47,789 nt of DNA from IMG/VR virus record IMGVR_UViG_3300010370_003461, positions 1 through 47,789 of that record; one strand, written 5' to 3'. The position numbers and the translations under genes are program-made. The stretch is from a virus. This document shows, in pieces, positions 16,403 through 24,755 of this stretch (its first letter is position 1; every line of letters starts with the position of its first letter). Below the pieces are notes generated by a model that was given only the letters and a program-made list of their open reading frames with translations, was not told where the DNA came from and did no database searches.

Positions 16403-17000
16403 TTCAGATGCAAAACAAGATGAATTTGTTGCAAACATTTTAAATTTTAAAAAGGATGGTACATACGTTGATATTGGGAGCTGTGGTTCCAGAGAATCAA
16501 ACAACTCTTATTATTTTGATACCGAACTTAATTGGAAAGGTATATGCGTAGAAATAGAAAAATCTTACGAGCCATCATATACTTCAAGAAAAAATTGTAA
16601 ACTCATTATTGGTGATGCTACCAAATTAGATTACAAAAAAATATTTGAAGAACAAAATTTTTCAAAACAAATCGACTATCTTTCGCTTGATGTTGACACA
16701 TTAAGCCTTTCTGTTTTAAAAATACTACCATTTGATGAATATGATTTTAAAGTAATAACAATTGAACACGACTCATATCTTTATGGGGATACTTACAAAA
16801 AACCACAAAGAGATTTTTTGCAAAATAAAGGTTATACCGTATTATGTTCAGATGTTTATGTAGAACAGCCGGGTTATTATGGGAAACAGTATTCATTTGA
16901 AGATTGGTATGTTTATCCAAATTTTTTTGAAAATGATTTAATAACAAAATTAAAATGTGAGTCAATATATCCTTCAAAAATAATTAATAAATTTAATTAA
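16395..17000 (+). CDS. FkbM-like methyltransferase (copy 1)
   Basis: 201 residues. The start T-Y-V-D-I-G-S-C-G-S-R-E-S-N-N-S-Y (about 24-40) and G-I-C-V-E-I-E (about 50-56) are the SAM-binding strands of FkbM-type methyltransferases, which often O-methylate sugars. S-L-D-V-D follows near 99. It overlaps the previous gene by eight bases; no strong ribosome site is seen, so translation may depend on coupling. It lies inside the sugar cassette with a second FkbM-like gene at 21556, so two separate methylations are possible. Confidence 0.75.
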   Translation: MYNSDAKQDEFVANILNFKKDGTYVDIGSCGSRESNNSYYFDTELNWKGICVEIEKSYEPSYTSRKNCKLIIGDATKLDYKKIFEEQNFSKQIDYLSLDVDTLSLSVLKILPFDEYDFKVITIEHDSYLYGDTYKKPQRDFLQNKGYTVLCSDVYVEQPGYYGKQYSFEDWYVYPNFFENDLITKLKCESIYPSKIINKFN

Positions 17001-17001
17001 T

Positions 17002-17721
17002 ATGAGTTTAGGTGCTTTTTATACTTGTTATAATGAACAAAAGGCTGTAGAATATTCAGTCGTAAATTTAAATATCCATTATCCGGGTATTAAAACTTAT
17101 TTAGTAACAGAAGGAAATATAGACTATTCTTATTTATCAAAACCATATCCAAATTTAATTTCTATTAATGAAGAAGACACACTAAGTTTTAATAAAAAAA
17201 TTACAGATCAAAATTATAAAAAAGAATATTTTCAAACTGCAATTTTAAAATCGACAGAGGCAACAATCAATAGATTAAAAAAAGCAATTGATTATTGTAA
17301 AACAGAATATATACTTATGTTGGATCCAGATACACTTGTTAATGGAAAACTAAACATACCATCAAATAGTAAACTTTTAGGTTCTAGAATAAATTCTGGA
17401 TTTCCAACAGATTTTAAAAATCTTCTTTCCTCTATAGAGGGAGCAAAAGTAATAAACAATTGGGGAGCAACCCCTGCAATATTTAACTGTGAATATTTTT
17501 TAAAAGCATGCAATAAATTAGAAATGCATCCAGATTTATTAAAGGAATTTTGTAAAACTTTTTATGCAATTTTTGCTCATGATGTTTTACTTCCTTTACT
17601 TTTTGCCTTAATAGGAGAAGAAGAAACGTTTAATCCAGATATTATAGAATGTTCTAGAACTCCAGGGTGGCAGTCATCGGACAAACCTTTAATTCACCAA
17701 TTTAGAAAGTATTATAATTAA
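17002..17721 (+). CDS. Putative GT-A fold glycosyltransferase
   Basis: 239 residues. It begins like a nucleotide-sugar enzyme (L-G-A-F-Y-T-C-Y-N-E) and carries Y-I-L-M-L-D-P-D-T-L-V (about 105-115), where D-P-D is a plausible metal-binding D-X-D. The C-terminal acidic H-D-V-L-L-P segment near 194 could hold a catalytic residue. I could not assign a CAZy family. It starts one base after the preceding stop and ends one base into the next ATG, so it belongs to the same operon. Confidence 0.6.
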   Translation: MSLGAFYTCYNEQKAVEYSVVNLNIHYPGIKTYLVTEGNIDYSYLSKPYPNLISINEEDTLSFNKKITDQNYKKEYFQTAILKSTEATINRLKKAIDYCKTEYILMLDPDTLVNGKLNIPSNSKLLGSRINSGFPTDFKNLLSSIEGAKVINNWGATPAIFNCEYFLKACNKLEMHPDLLKEFCKTFYAIFAHDVLLPLLFALIGEEETFNPDIIECSRTPGWQSSDKPLIHQFRKYYN

Positions 17722-18626
17722 TGAAAACAGCATTTATTACTGGTATAATGGGGCAAGATGGCACATATTTAAAAAAAATTCTTTTAGAAAAAGGATACAA
17801 GATTGTCGGTTTTGATAAATTTGTTTATAATAATTTTGATATTGAGTATGAGTGTGTAGATTTGAGCGACTATAAAACGGTTTTATTTTTAATAAAAAAA
17901 TATAAACCACAAGTTATATTTAATTTGGCTGGTGTATCAGATGTTTTTGATCCTTGGAATAACATTTCTGAAATAACTTCAAGCAATATTTTGATTCCAC
18001 AAAATTTTATAAAGGCTATAATATATCAAAATCCAGAAATAATATTTTGTCAAGCCTCATCTTGTTTGGTTTTTGGAAAAACTAAAACAAAAATACAGTC
18101 AGAAACAACACCTAGAGAGCCGATTTATCCGTATGGATTTTCTAAAAATTTTATAGATGGTATAATAAAAGAATACCGCGAAGAAAAGGGATTTAATTTT
18201 TGCTCTGGTATATTTTATAATCACGATTCTCCTTATAGAGGAGAAAATTTTTTTATAAAAAAAATAATTTCTTTTGCAAAACAAATAAACCAAAATACCA
18301 AAAAAATAAATTTTTATAATTTAAATGTAAAAAAAGATTTAGGTTATGCAGAGGATTATATGGAAGCTTTTTATTTAATGTCACAAGAAAAAAAAGTTGA
18401 TGATTATATTATATCAAGTAGTAAGTTAACAAATCTAATGGATGTTGTACAACAAGTTTCATCTTTGTCTGGTCATAATCTGTTGGATTATATTGAAATA
18501 CATACTGATGTAAAGCATAGCGATAATTGTTTATTTGGTGATAATACTAAAATACAAAAAAAATTAGGATGGTCTCCAAAAACAGCTTATGCTGATGTTG
18601 TAGAAAAAATATGGAATAATTTTTGA
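17721..18626 (+). CDS. NAD(P)-dependent sugar dehydratase/epimerase, divergent GDP-mannose dehydratase paralogue
   Basis: 301 residues. It begins with T-G-I-M-G-Q-D-G-T-Y-L, nearly the same as the gmd product at 23726, and keeps the Y-x-x-x-K motif (Y-G-F-S-K, about 137), S-S-C near 115 and a degenerate N-H-D-S-P-Y-R-G-E block (about 172). It lacks the R-R-S-S-S-F segment that gmd enzymes use for NADP binding and oligomer contacts. It is therefore an extended short-chain dehydrogenase acting on a nucleotide sugar. A GDP-6-deoxy-sugar reductase or epimerase is one possibility. Function is inferred from similarity and context. Confidence 0.72.
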   Translation: MKTAFITGIMGQDGTYLKKILLEKGYKIVGFDKFVYNNFDIEYECVDLSDYKTVLFLIKKYKPQVIFNLAGVSDVFDPWNNISEITSSNILIPQNFIKAIIYQNPEIIFCQASSCLVFGKTKTKIQSETTPREPIYPYGFSKNFIDGIIKEYREEKGFNFCSGIFYNHDSPYRGENFFIKKIISFAKQINQNTKKINFYNLNVKKDLGYAEDYMEAFYLMSQEKKVDDYIISSSKLTNLMDVVQQVSSLSGHNLLDYIEIHTDVKHSDNCLFGDNTKIQKKLGWSPKTAYADVVEKIWNNF

Positions 18627-18650
18627 TATTTTCTAGATTTAAGTTATATT
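18623..18650 (+). promoter_or_regulatory. Host-type promoter candidate inside the cassette (TTGATA-N16-TATATT)
   Basis: TTGATA at 18623-18628 and TATATT at 18645-18650 with a 16-base spacer, in the 40-base gap before the methyltransferase at 18667. The 11-mer TATATTATAAT here is identical to the one before gp55 at 23154. A ribosome site AAAGGA follows. Confidence 0.45.
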
Positions 18651-18666
18651 ATAATAAAGGATAAAC

Positions 18667-19896
18667 ATGGATACAGAATGCAATTTATTGTCGCTTCAGA
18701 GTCTTTATGTCTCAGATTTTTTAAATGATAATGAAAAACCAAGAGGTGGAAAATACCCTCTGGATATTATTTTGGATGAAACCATAAGCGCCCCTAGATT
18801 AAAAACTGTTGCCCCATCTGGGGTAATGTATGGAAAATACTGGTATAGATCTGGAATAAACAATTCGATGAAAATAGAATTGAATAATATTGTTGAAACA
18901 ATTAAATCACGATTTAAATTGGTAGAAAATGATATTTGGCTTGATATTGCTTGTAATGATGGAACATTACTTTCTTATGTTCCAAAAACTTGCATACGTA
19001 TAGGTATTGATCCAGCAGATGATTCATATGTTAATGAATCAAAGCAGCATGCAAATGTAATTATTCAAGATTATTTTTCACTTAATGCTTGGCAAAAAAC
19101 CTCATTTGCCCAACAAAAAGCAAAAATAATAACATCTATTGCGGTATTTTATGATTTAGATGATCCGATCTCATTCGTAAATGATATCAAAAAAGTACTG
19201 TCAAAAGATGGATTATGGGTTTTGCAATTAAGTTATACTCCACTCATGATAAAGCAATTAGCATTTGACAATATTTGCCATGAACACGTATATTATTATT
19301 CTGTAGAAAATTTAAAAATACTTTTTGAAAAATGCGGAATGGAAATAGTTGATGTTGAATTAAATGATGTTAACGGCGGATCTTTCCGAGTATTTGTTAT
19401 GCATAAAGATGGGGATAAAACAAAGTATGGAACTGCCCCACTCAGAGATGTTGCATCATACAGAGTAGAATCAACACTGCAATATGAAAAATTATTAAAT
19501 CTCTCATCTCCACAAACTTGGAATAATTTTAAAAAGGAAATTGATTCTCTAAAAGAACAGGTTGTTTCTTTCATCAAAGAAGCAAAAAAACAAGGAAAAA
19601 CAGTTTGGGGATACGGTGCATCAACAAAGGGCAATACATTACTTCAATATTTTGGTTTAGACCATACCACAATTGATGCAATAGCAGAAAGAAGCCCATA
19701 TAAATGGGGACTAAAAACTGTTGGAACAAATATTCCAATTAAATCTGAAGCTGAAATGCGAACAGCGCAACCAGATTATTTGTTAGTATTGCCTTGGCAT
19801 TTTATTTCAGAATTTATAGAAAGAGAAAAAAATTATCTTGGAAGGGGTGGAAAATTTATAGTTCCATGCCCAAGTTTCAAAATAATAACTTTATAA
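18667..19896 (+). CDS. C-methyltransferase-like sugar methyltransferase
   Basis: 409 residues. A central class I SAM domain shows W-L-D-I-A-C-N-D-G-T-L-L (about 91-102) and H-E-H-V-Y-Y-Y near 206. The C-terminal domain has W-G-Y-G-A-S-T-K-G-N-T (about 315-325), as in C-methyltransferases of deoxysugar pathways (TylC3-like). Family members usually open with a short Zn-binding domain containing several Cys; here the N-terminus has one Cys (C5) and no obvious Zn cluster. The gap of 40 bases upstream is the largest in the cassette and holds a promoter candidate. Confidence 0.8.
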   Translation: MDTECNLLSLQSLYVSDFLNDNEKPRGGKYPLDIILDETISAPRLKTVAPSGVMYGKYWYRSGINNSMKIELNNIVETIKSRFKLVENDIWLDIACNDGTLLSYVPKTCIRIGIDPADDSYVNESKQHANVIIQDYFSLNAWQKTSFAQQKAKIITSIAVFYDLDDPISFVNDIKKVLSKDGLWVLQLSYTPLMIKQLAFDNICHEHVYYYSVENLKILFEKCGMEIVDVELNDVNGGSFRVFVMHKDGDKTKYGTAPLRDVASYRVESTLQYEKLLNLSSPQTWNNFKKEIDSLKEQVVSFIKEAKKQGKTVWGYGASTKGNTLLQYFGLDHTTIDAIAERSPYKWGLKTVGTNIPIKSEAEMRTAQPDYLLVLPWHFISEFIEREKNYLGRGGKFIVPCPSFKIITL

Positions 19897-19902
19897 TTTT
19901 TT

Positions 19903-20871
19903 ATGAAAATAGCTTTAATCGGTCCCGGTATTATGCCCATCCCCCCACAAAACTGGGGGGCCGTAGAAAGCCTTATATGGGATCAATATGAATATTTAAA
20001 ACAACTAGGACATGAAGTTGAAATTATTAATACTAGAGATTTACATTCTGTAGCAAATTACTTAAATAGTTCGGATCATGATTTTATTCATGTTCAATAC
20101 GATGATCATGCAGATTTTTTAAGTAATGCATTAAAAAAACCTTTTTGTACTACAACACATTATGGTTATATTAAAGAGCATTATCCAGAATATCATGGTT
20201 GGAAACATATCTTTGAAGGTGTGTTAAAAAGCACAGGTATAATAGCTCTTTCACCAGAAATAGAAACTTTATTTAAAAATGCTGGTTATTCTAAGTTTAT
20301 AAAAACATTAAGAAATGGTGCAAGAACAAAAGATTTTAGATTTAGTACATGTGCACCAAAAAATGCTTTATGTTTAGGTAAAGTAGAACCAAGAAAACGG
20401 CAATCAGATTTATCAAATATTTGTTCTGATAAATGTAATATAGATTTTATAGGTCCTGTTATTGACTATAATTTTAAAGAAAATAATACATGCAAATATG
20501 CTGGTGTATGGGACAAACCAACACTTTATAATAATCTTACAGAATATAAATGTTTAATTTTATTAAGCGATGGTGAAGCTGCACCATTAGTTGTTCCAGA
20601 AGCTTTGTCTGCTGGTTTGAGTTTAGTTGTGTCTAAAACGGCAGCAGCAAATTTGGATACATCTTTACCATTTATACATGTTCTTGAAAATGGTTTAGAC
20701 GAAACATCTCCAGAAATAATAAACAAAGCAATAAATGAAAACGCTCAGTACAGACAAAGTATAAGAAATTACGCAGTCTCTTATTTTGATTGGTCTGTTA
20801 TTTGCAACGAATACATAGATATAGTGAAAGAATTTATAAATGAAAATAGCATTTGTAACAATAGCAACTAA
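19903..20871 (+). CDS. Glycosyltransferase family 4-like protein
   Basis: 322 residues. The N-terminus I-G-P-G-I-M-P-I-P-P followed by G-A-V-E-S-L is typical of GT4 enzymes, as is the C-terminal donor domain with L-G-K-V-E-P-R-K-R (about 155-165) and P-L-V-V-P-E-A-L-S-A-G (about 228-238). The latter includes the E-x(7)-E-like region, with the first Glu in S-D-G-E-A. GT4 enzymes transfer sugars from nucleotide donors with retention. Its last 32 bases overlap the next gene, a tight arrangement. Confidence 0.82.
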   Translation: MKIALIGPGIMPIPPQNWGAVESLIWDQYEYLKQLGHEVEIINTRDLHSVANYLNSSDHDFIHVQYDDHADFLSNALKKPFCTTTHYGYIKEHYPEYHGWKHIFEGVLKSTGIIALSPEIETLFKNAGYSKFIKTLRNGARTKDFRFSTCAPKNALCLGKVEPRKRQSDLSNICSDKCNIDFIGPVIDYNFKENNTCKYAGVWDKPTLYNNLTEYKCLILLSDGEAAPLVVPEALSAGLSLVVSKTAAANLDTSLPFIHVLENGLDETSPEIINKAINENAQYRQSIRNYAVSYFDWSVICNEYIDIVKEFINENSICNNSN

Positions 20872-21547
20872 TAAATATATTAGTTTAGCTGAAAATTTAT
20901 TAAATTCTATGAGTAGATTTGCATTCATGGATGCAAATATAAAAACAGATTTATTTGTGTTTTCAAATATTCCACAAATATTTGAATTAAAAAACGGAAG
21001 AATAAAAACTAAAGGGATAATGACAACACACGTCCCATTTCCTTTAATTTCTTTACTGAGATATCATTATTACTCTAGTTGTCAAGAATTAGAAGAATAT
21101 GATTATATATTTCATATAGACTGTGATATGCAAATGGTTGATAATGTTGGTAGTGAAATTCTAGGGGAACGTGTATGCGTACTGCATCCAGGATTTGCAA
21201 CTAGACAGAATCCAGAAATATACCCATATGATAGAAATGAATCTAGCAATGCCTATGTAAAAAATGGAGATGGGGTGTTATATTATCAAAATTGCTTTCA
21301 GGGTGGATCGTCTAAAGAATTTTTAAAAATGTGTAATGCCATTAAAGATAGATGCGAAGAAGATTTAAGAAAAAATTATATTGCATTGTGGCATGATGAA
21401 AGTTATATGAATAAATATATGATAGAAAATACACCAACAAATATTTTACCACCAACATACGCACAGCCACAAAACTGGCCTCCTTACGGTAAAACAAAAA
21501 TATTACATATAGTTAAAAATCACTTACAAATAAGAAAAACAAATTAA
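20840..21547 (+). CDS. GT6 (ABO-type) glycosyltransferase-like protein
   Basis: 235 residues, about the size of the compact GT6 catalytic domains found in bacteria. The Y-D-Y-I-F-H-I-D-C-D-M-Q segment holds a D-X-D (D94 and D96) as in animal GT6 enzymes. R-Y-H-Y-Y near 74-78, H-P-G-F near 115, Y-Y-Q-N-C-F-Q-G-G near 147 and W-H-D-E-S near 184-188 also agree with GT6 (alpha-1,3-galactosyl/GalNAc transferases related to the ABO blood-group enzymes). I recall that most bacterial members have N-X-N instead and that a cyanophage GT6 has been described. The specific sugar and acceptor are not visible. Confidence 0.82.
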   Translation: MKIAFVTIATNKYISLAENLLNSMSRFAFMDANIKTDLFVFSNIPQIFELKNGRIKTKGIMTTHVPFPLISLLRYHYYSSCQELEEYDYIFHIDCDMQMVDNVGSEILGERVCVLHPGFATRQNPEIYPYDRNESSNAYVKNGDGVLYYQNCFQGGSSKEFLKMCNAIKDRCEEDLRKNYIALWHDESYMNKYMIENTPTNILPPTYAQPQNWPPYGKTKILHIVKNHLQIRKTN

Positions 21548-21555
21548 AGGTTTAA

Positions 21556-22212
21556 ATGTATAATATTTCAAAAACATGCCAAATTCAAAATTTAAATAAA
21601 ATTTATGAAAAATATTTTGGATATAGGTCTAGCGGCCATTTTGTTGAAGTTGGTGCATATGATGGAGAATCTTTTTCAAATACTTCTTGTCTAGCTGATA
21701 GTGGCTGGCAGGGCTTATATATAGAGCCAATTAAAGATTTTTATTTACATTGTATCGATAGACACAAAAATAATAATGTAATATGTGAAAATTATGCTAT
21801 TGGTCCTGAAGAAAATATAAAAGAAATAATAAAATATGGCCCTTTATCTACGCTAAGTGATAGGCAGTATGAAATGTTTAAAACAGTTGGTTGGATAGAT
21901 GATGCTTTTGCTACAAAAGAAACTTGTAATATTATTAGATTAGATAAACTTATGGAAAAAAATGGTATACCCAAAGAATTTGATTTACTTGTTGTTGATA
22001 CAGAGGGAAATGAAAATGAAGTGTTTAAGTCGTTTGATCTTAATATATGGAAGCCAAAAATGATGATTGTTGAAATAGAAGACGAACATGAAAGTTTTCA
22101 ACAATTTAAAAAATATGTTTTTGAAATGGAAACTTTGACAGAAACTCTTATAAATTATAATTATAAAATAGTTTACAAAGATCAAATAAATACAATTTTT
22201 ATAAAAAAATAA
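21556..22212 (+). CDS. FkbM-like methyltransferase (copy 2)
   Basis: 218 residues. The SAM-binding start F-V-E-V-G-A-Y-D-G-E-S-F-S-N-T (about 30-44), G-L-Y-I-E-P-I near 54 and the L-L-V-V-D-T-E-G-N-E motif (about 144-153) match the FkbM family. It is only distantly like the copy at 16395. It has a good ribosome site (AAAGG) and sits between the GT6-like gene and the epimerase. A sugar O-methyltransferase is likely; the target is unknown. Confidence 0.82.
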   Translation: MYNISKTCQIQNLNKIYEKYFGYRSSGHFVEVGAYDGESFSNTSCLADSGWQGLYIEPIKDFYLHCIDRHKNNNVICENYAIGPEENIKEIIKYGPLSTLSDRQYEMFKTVGWIDDAFATKETCNIIRLDKLMEKNGIPKEFDLLVVDTEGNENEVFKSFDLNIWKPKMMIVEIEDEHESFQQFKKYVFEMETLTETLINYNYKIVYKDQINTIFIKK

Positions 22213-22226
22213 ATTAGGAAAAAAAT

Positions 22227-23135
22227 ATGAATTGTCTAGTAACAGGTGGAGCAGGATTTATAGGATCAAATTTAGTAGATACACTGTTAAAACAGGGTCA
22301 CACGGTAGTTGTAATAGATAACGAGTCATCTGATGCACACGATCAGTTTTACTGGAATGAGCAGGCTTACAATTACAAATATAATGTTTGTGATTATGTT
22401 ATGTGTTCTGAGGTATTTGAACGTCACTCACCCGATGTGGTTTTTCATATAGCCGCAGAAGCAAGAATACAGCCTTGTATCGAAGATCCATTAAAAGCAG
22501 TTGAGGCAAATGTTTTAGGCACGGCAACTATATTGGAACTTTCTAGAAGATATAAAGTAAAGAGAGTTATGTATTCATCAACATCTTCTGCATATGGTTT
22601 AGTGAATGACTCTCCATCAAAAGAGGAAATGAAGAATGATTGTTTGAATCCTTATTCAGTAACAAAAGTTGCTGGAGAAGAACTCTGTAAAATGTATACA
22701 AATCTTTTTAATTTAAATACTGTAATTTTTAGATATTTTAATGTTTATGGAGAGCGACAACCAATCAAGGGACAATATGCACCAGTCATTGGTATATTTC
22801 AAAGACAAAAAAGAAATAATGAAACTATGACAATTGTTGGTGATGGAGAACAAAAACGAGACTTTGTTCATGTTTCTGATGTTGTTGCCGCAAATATAAT
22901 AGCAGCAACAAAAAATTTTGGAGAGGATTATAACTTTGGTCAACTCTATAATGTTGGCACGGGAGTAAATTACTCTGTAAATGAGATAGCAAAGATGCTA
23001 GGTGGACCAACAATGAATATTACTCCAAGACCCGGAGAAGCCAGAATAACATTGGCAGATAACACAAAAATAAAAAGAGATTTGGGTTGGGAACCAAGGA
23101 TTTCTTTGGAACAATGGTTATCACCTAATGGTTGA
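22227..23135 (+). CDS. NAD-dependent sugar-nucleotide epimerase (GalE-like)
   Basis: 302 residues. The N-terminal G-G-A-G-F-I-G-S-N (7-15), the catalytic S-T-S-S-A-Y and Y-S-V-T-K (about 148-152), Y-F-N-V-Y-G near 170 and the R-D-F-V-H-V-S-D-V motif near 212 are those of extended short-chain dehydrogenases acting on UDP- or dTDP-sugars, such as UDP-glucose 4-epimerase or a 5-epimerase. It is the last gene of the cassette and ends just before the gp55 promoter. It may supply a galactose- or GalNAc-type donor for the GT6- or GT25-like enzymes. The exact epimerisation is not determined. Confidence 0.85.
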   Translation: MNCLVTGGAGFIGSNLVDTLLKQGHTVVVIDNESSDAHDQFYWNEQAYNYKYNVCDYVMCSEVFERHSPDVVFHIAAEARIQPCIEDPLKAVEANVLGTATILELSRRYKVKRVMYSSTSSAYGLVNDSPSKEEMKNDCLNPYSVTKVAGEELCKMYTNLFNLNTVIFRYFNVYGERQPIKGQYAPVIGIFQRQKRNNETMTIVGDGEQKRDFVHVSDVVAANIIAATKNFGEDYNFGQLYNVGTGVNYSVNEIAKMLGGPTMNITPRPGEARITLADNTKIKRDLGWEPRISLEQWLSPNG

Positions 23136-23159
23136 CATATACAATATATCCTGTATATT
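23132..23159 (+). promoter_or_regulatory. Host-type promoter for gp55 (TTGACA-N16-TATATT)
   Basis: TTGACA at 23132-23137 overlaps the stop of the preceding epimerase gene, with TATATT at 23154-23159 and 16 bases between. TATAAT at 23159-23164 overlaps it but has a poor spacer. The predicted start is near 23166, the GTG of gp55, so the mRNA may be leaderless. Confidence 0.65.
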
Positions 23160-23165
23160 ATAATT

Positions 23166-23729
23166 GTGAAAAAGAAGAAAAAGAAAAAGTCAAAGCCATC
23201 TGATGCTGATTATGTAGATAATCAGGCTCTGTATGGTGCTTTAGTAGACTATAAAAAAAAGTGTAAAGATGCAGACTCCAATGGAAAAAAGAAACCAAAG
23301 CTTCCAGATTATATTGGTGACTGCATACTAAAAATAGCAACCCGATTATCATACAGACCAAATTTTGCAAACTACCCATATAGAGAAGAAATGGTTTCTG
23401 ATGGTGTACTAAACTGCATAACCTATATTGATAATTTTGATCCAAAACTTTCAACCAGCCCATTTGGTTATCTAACCCAAATATGCTGGTTTTCTTTTGT
23501 TCGTATAATAAATAAAGAGAAGAAAGAAAAATACACACAATACAAATTTGCAGAACAGCAAAATAATAAAGACTTCCAAAATTGGTTTAATGAAGTTTAT
23601 GCTGGTGTTGATGTGGGCCGAAAAGACTTTTTTGGTTTGACAGATTCAGACATGGAAAGATTTGATAAACTCTGTGTACCAAAAAAAGCTAAAAAAACAA
23701 GAATAAAGAAAAATTCATTAGATATATGA
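23166..23729 (+). CDS. gp55: Late-transcription sigma factor, gp55
   Basis: 187 residues, similar to the 185 of T4 gp55, the divergent sigma that directs RNA polymerase to TATAAATA late promoters together with gp33 and the gp45 clamp. The [11 protein letters not shown] start, [10 protein letters not shown] near 60, E-E-M-V-S-D-G-V near 73-80, N-F-D-P-K near 90, and [10 protein letters not shown] near 102 match the family. The N-terminus is a poly-Lys run; the likely start is GTG 23166. Its last bases overlap the ATG of gmd. T4-like boxes elsewhere in the window are consistent with its role. Confidence 0.93.
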   Translation: MKKKKKKKSKPSDADYVDNQALYGALVDYKKKCKDADSNGKKKPKLPDYIGDCILKIATRLSYRPNFANYPYREEMVSDGVLNCITYIDNFDPKLSTSPFGYLTQICWFSFVRIINKEKKEKYTQYKFAEQQNNKDFQNWFNEVYAGVDVGRKDFFGLTDSDMERFDKLCVPKKAKKTRIKKNSLDI

Positions 23730-24745
23730 AAACAGCATTTATTACCGGAATTTCTGGACAAGATGGTAGTTACCTTACGGATTTGTTATTAACAAAGGGA
23801 TATACTGTTCACGGTTTATTAAGAAGAAGTTCTTCTTTTAATACGGGTCGTTTGGAACATATTATTAATGATCCTGATGTTTATAATAAAACTTTTTTTC
23901 TTCATTATGGTGACTTGACTGATTATAATAGCATTCAAAGTATTGTTTCAAAAATAGAACCCGATGAAGTGTACAATCTCGGAGCACAAAGTCATGTAAA
24001 AGTATCATTTGACATGCCAATTTACACTGGTATTGCCGATGGTATCGGCACACTCAATACTTTAGAAGCTGTAAAAGAGCAACAAAATATTTCTAAAAAA
24101 CAAATAAAATATTATCAAGCATCTAGCAGCGAGATGTTTGGAAAAGTGCAAGAAGTACCTCAAAAGGAAACAACGCCATTTTACCCAAGATCTCCGTATG
24201 GATGTGCAAAAGTATATGGGCATCAGCTTACTGTAAATTACAGAGAAAGTTATAATTTACATGCATCTTGTGGTATACTGTTTAATCATGAAAGTCCAAG
24301 ACGGGGAGAAACATTTGTTACAAGAAAAATTACAAGAGCCGTTGGAAGAATTTATTATGGACTACAAAGTGATTTAAGATTGGGAAATTTAGAAGCATTG
24401 CGTGACTGGGGTTATGCTGGTGATTATGTTGATGCCATGTGGAGAATAGTACAACAAGATACTCCCGATGATTATGTTATAGCTACAGGAAAAATGATAT
24501 CTGTAAAAGAGTTTTGTCATTATGCATTTGGTTTAGTTGGGTTAGACTATAATAAGTATGTTATAGTAGATTCAAAATATTTTAGACCAGCTGAAGTAGA
24601 TGAACTTTTGGGCGATTCTTCAAAAGCAAGACAAAAACTTAATTGGATGGCAACAACAGATGTATTTCAATTAGCAAAAATGATGGTTGATTCTGATATG
24701 GAATTAGCAAAAAAAGAATACGTGTTAAAGAAAAACGGACTCTAA
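23726..24745 (+). CDS. gmd: GDP-mannose 4,6-dehydratase
   Basis: 339 residues, the normal Gmd size. It converts GDP-mannose to GDP-4-keto-6-deoxymannose, the precursor of GDP-fucose, GDP-rhamnose and related donors. Visible motifs: [11 protein letters not shown] (7-17), R-R-S-S-S-F-N-T near 33-40, S-S-S-E-M-F-G near 133, Y-G-C-A-K near 155-159 and N-H-E-S-P-R-R-G-E near 186. The start overlaps the gp55 stop (ATGA), so expression is probably coupled to late sigma synthesis, which is unusual for a metabolic gene. The GT11-like enzyme in the cassette could use its product after reduction. A more divergent paralogue lies at 17721. Confidence 0.95.
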   Translation: MKTAFITGISGQDGSYLTDLLLTKGYTVHGLLRRSSSFNTGRLEHIINDPDVYNKTFFLHYGDLTDYNSIQSIVSKIEPDEVYNLGAQSHVKVSFDMPIYTGIADGIGTLNTLEAVKEQQNISKKQIKYYQASSSEMFGKVQEVPQKETTPFYPRSPYGCAKVYGHQLTVNYRESYNLHASCGILFNHESPRRGETFVTRKITRAVGRIYYGLQSDLRLGNLEALRDWGYAGDYVDAMWRIVQQDTPDDYVIATGKMISVKEFCHYAFGLVGLDYNKYVIVDSKYFRPAEVDELLGDSSKARQKLNWMATTDVFQLAKMMVDSDMELAKKEYVLKKNGL

Positions 24746-24755
24746 AAATAAAATT

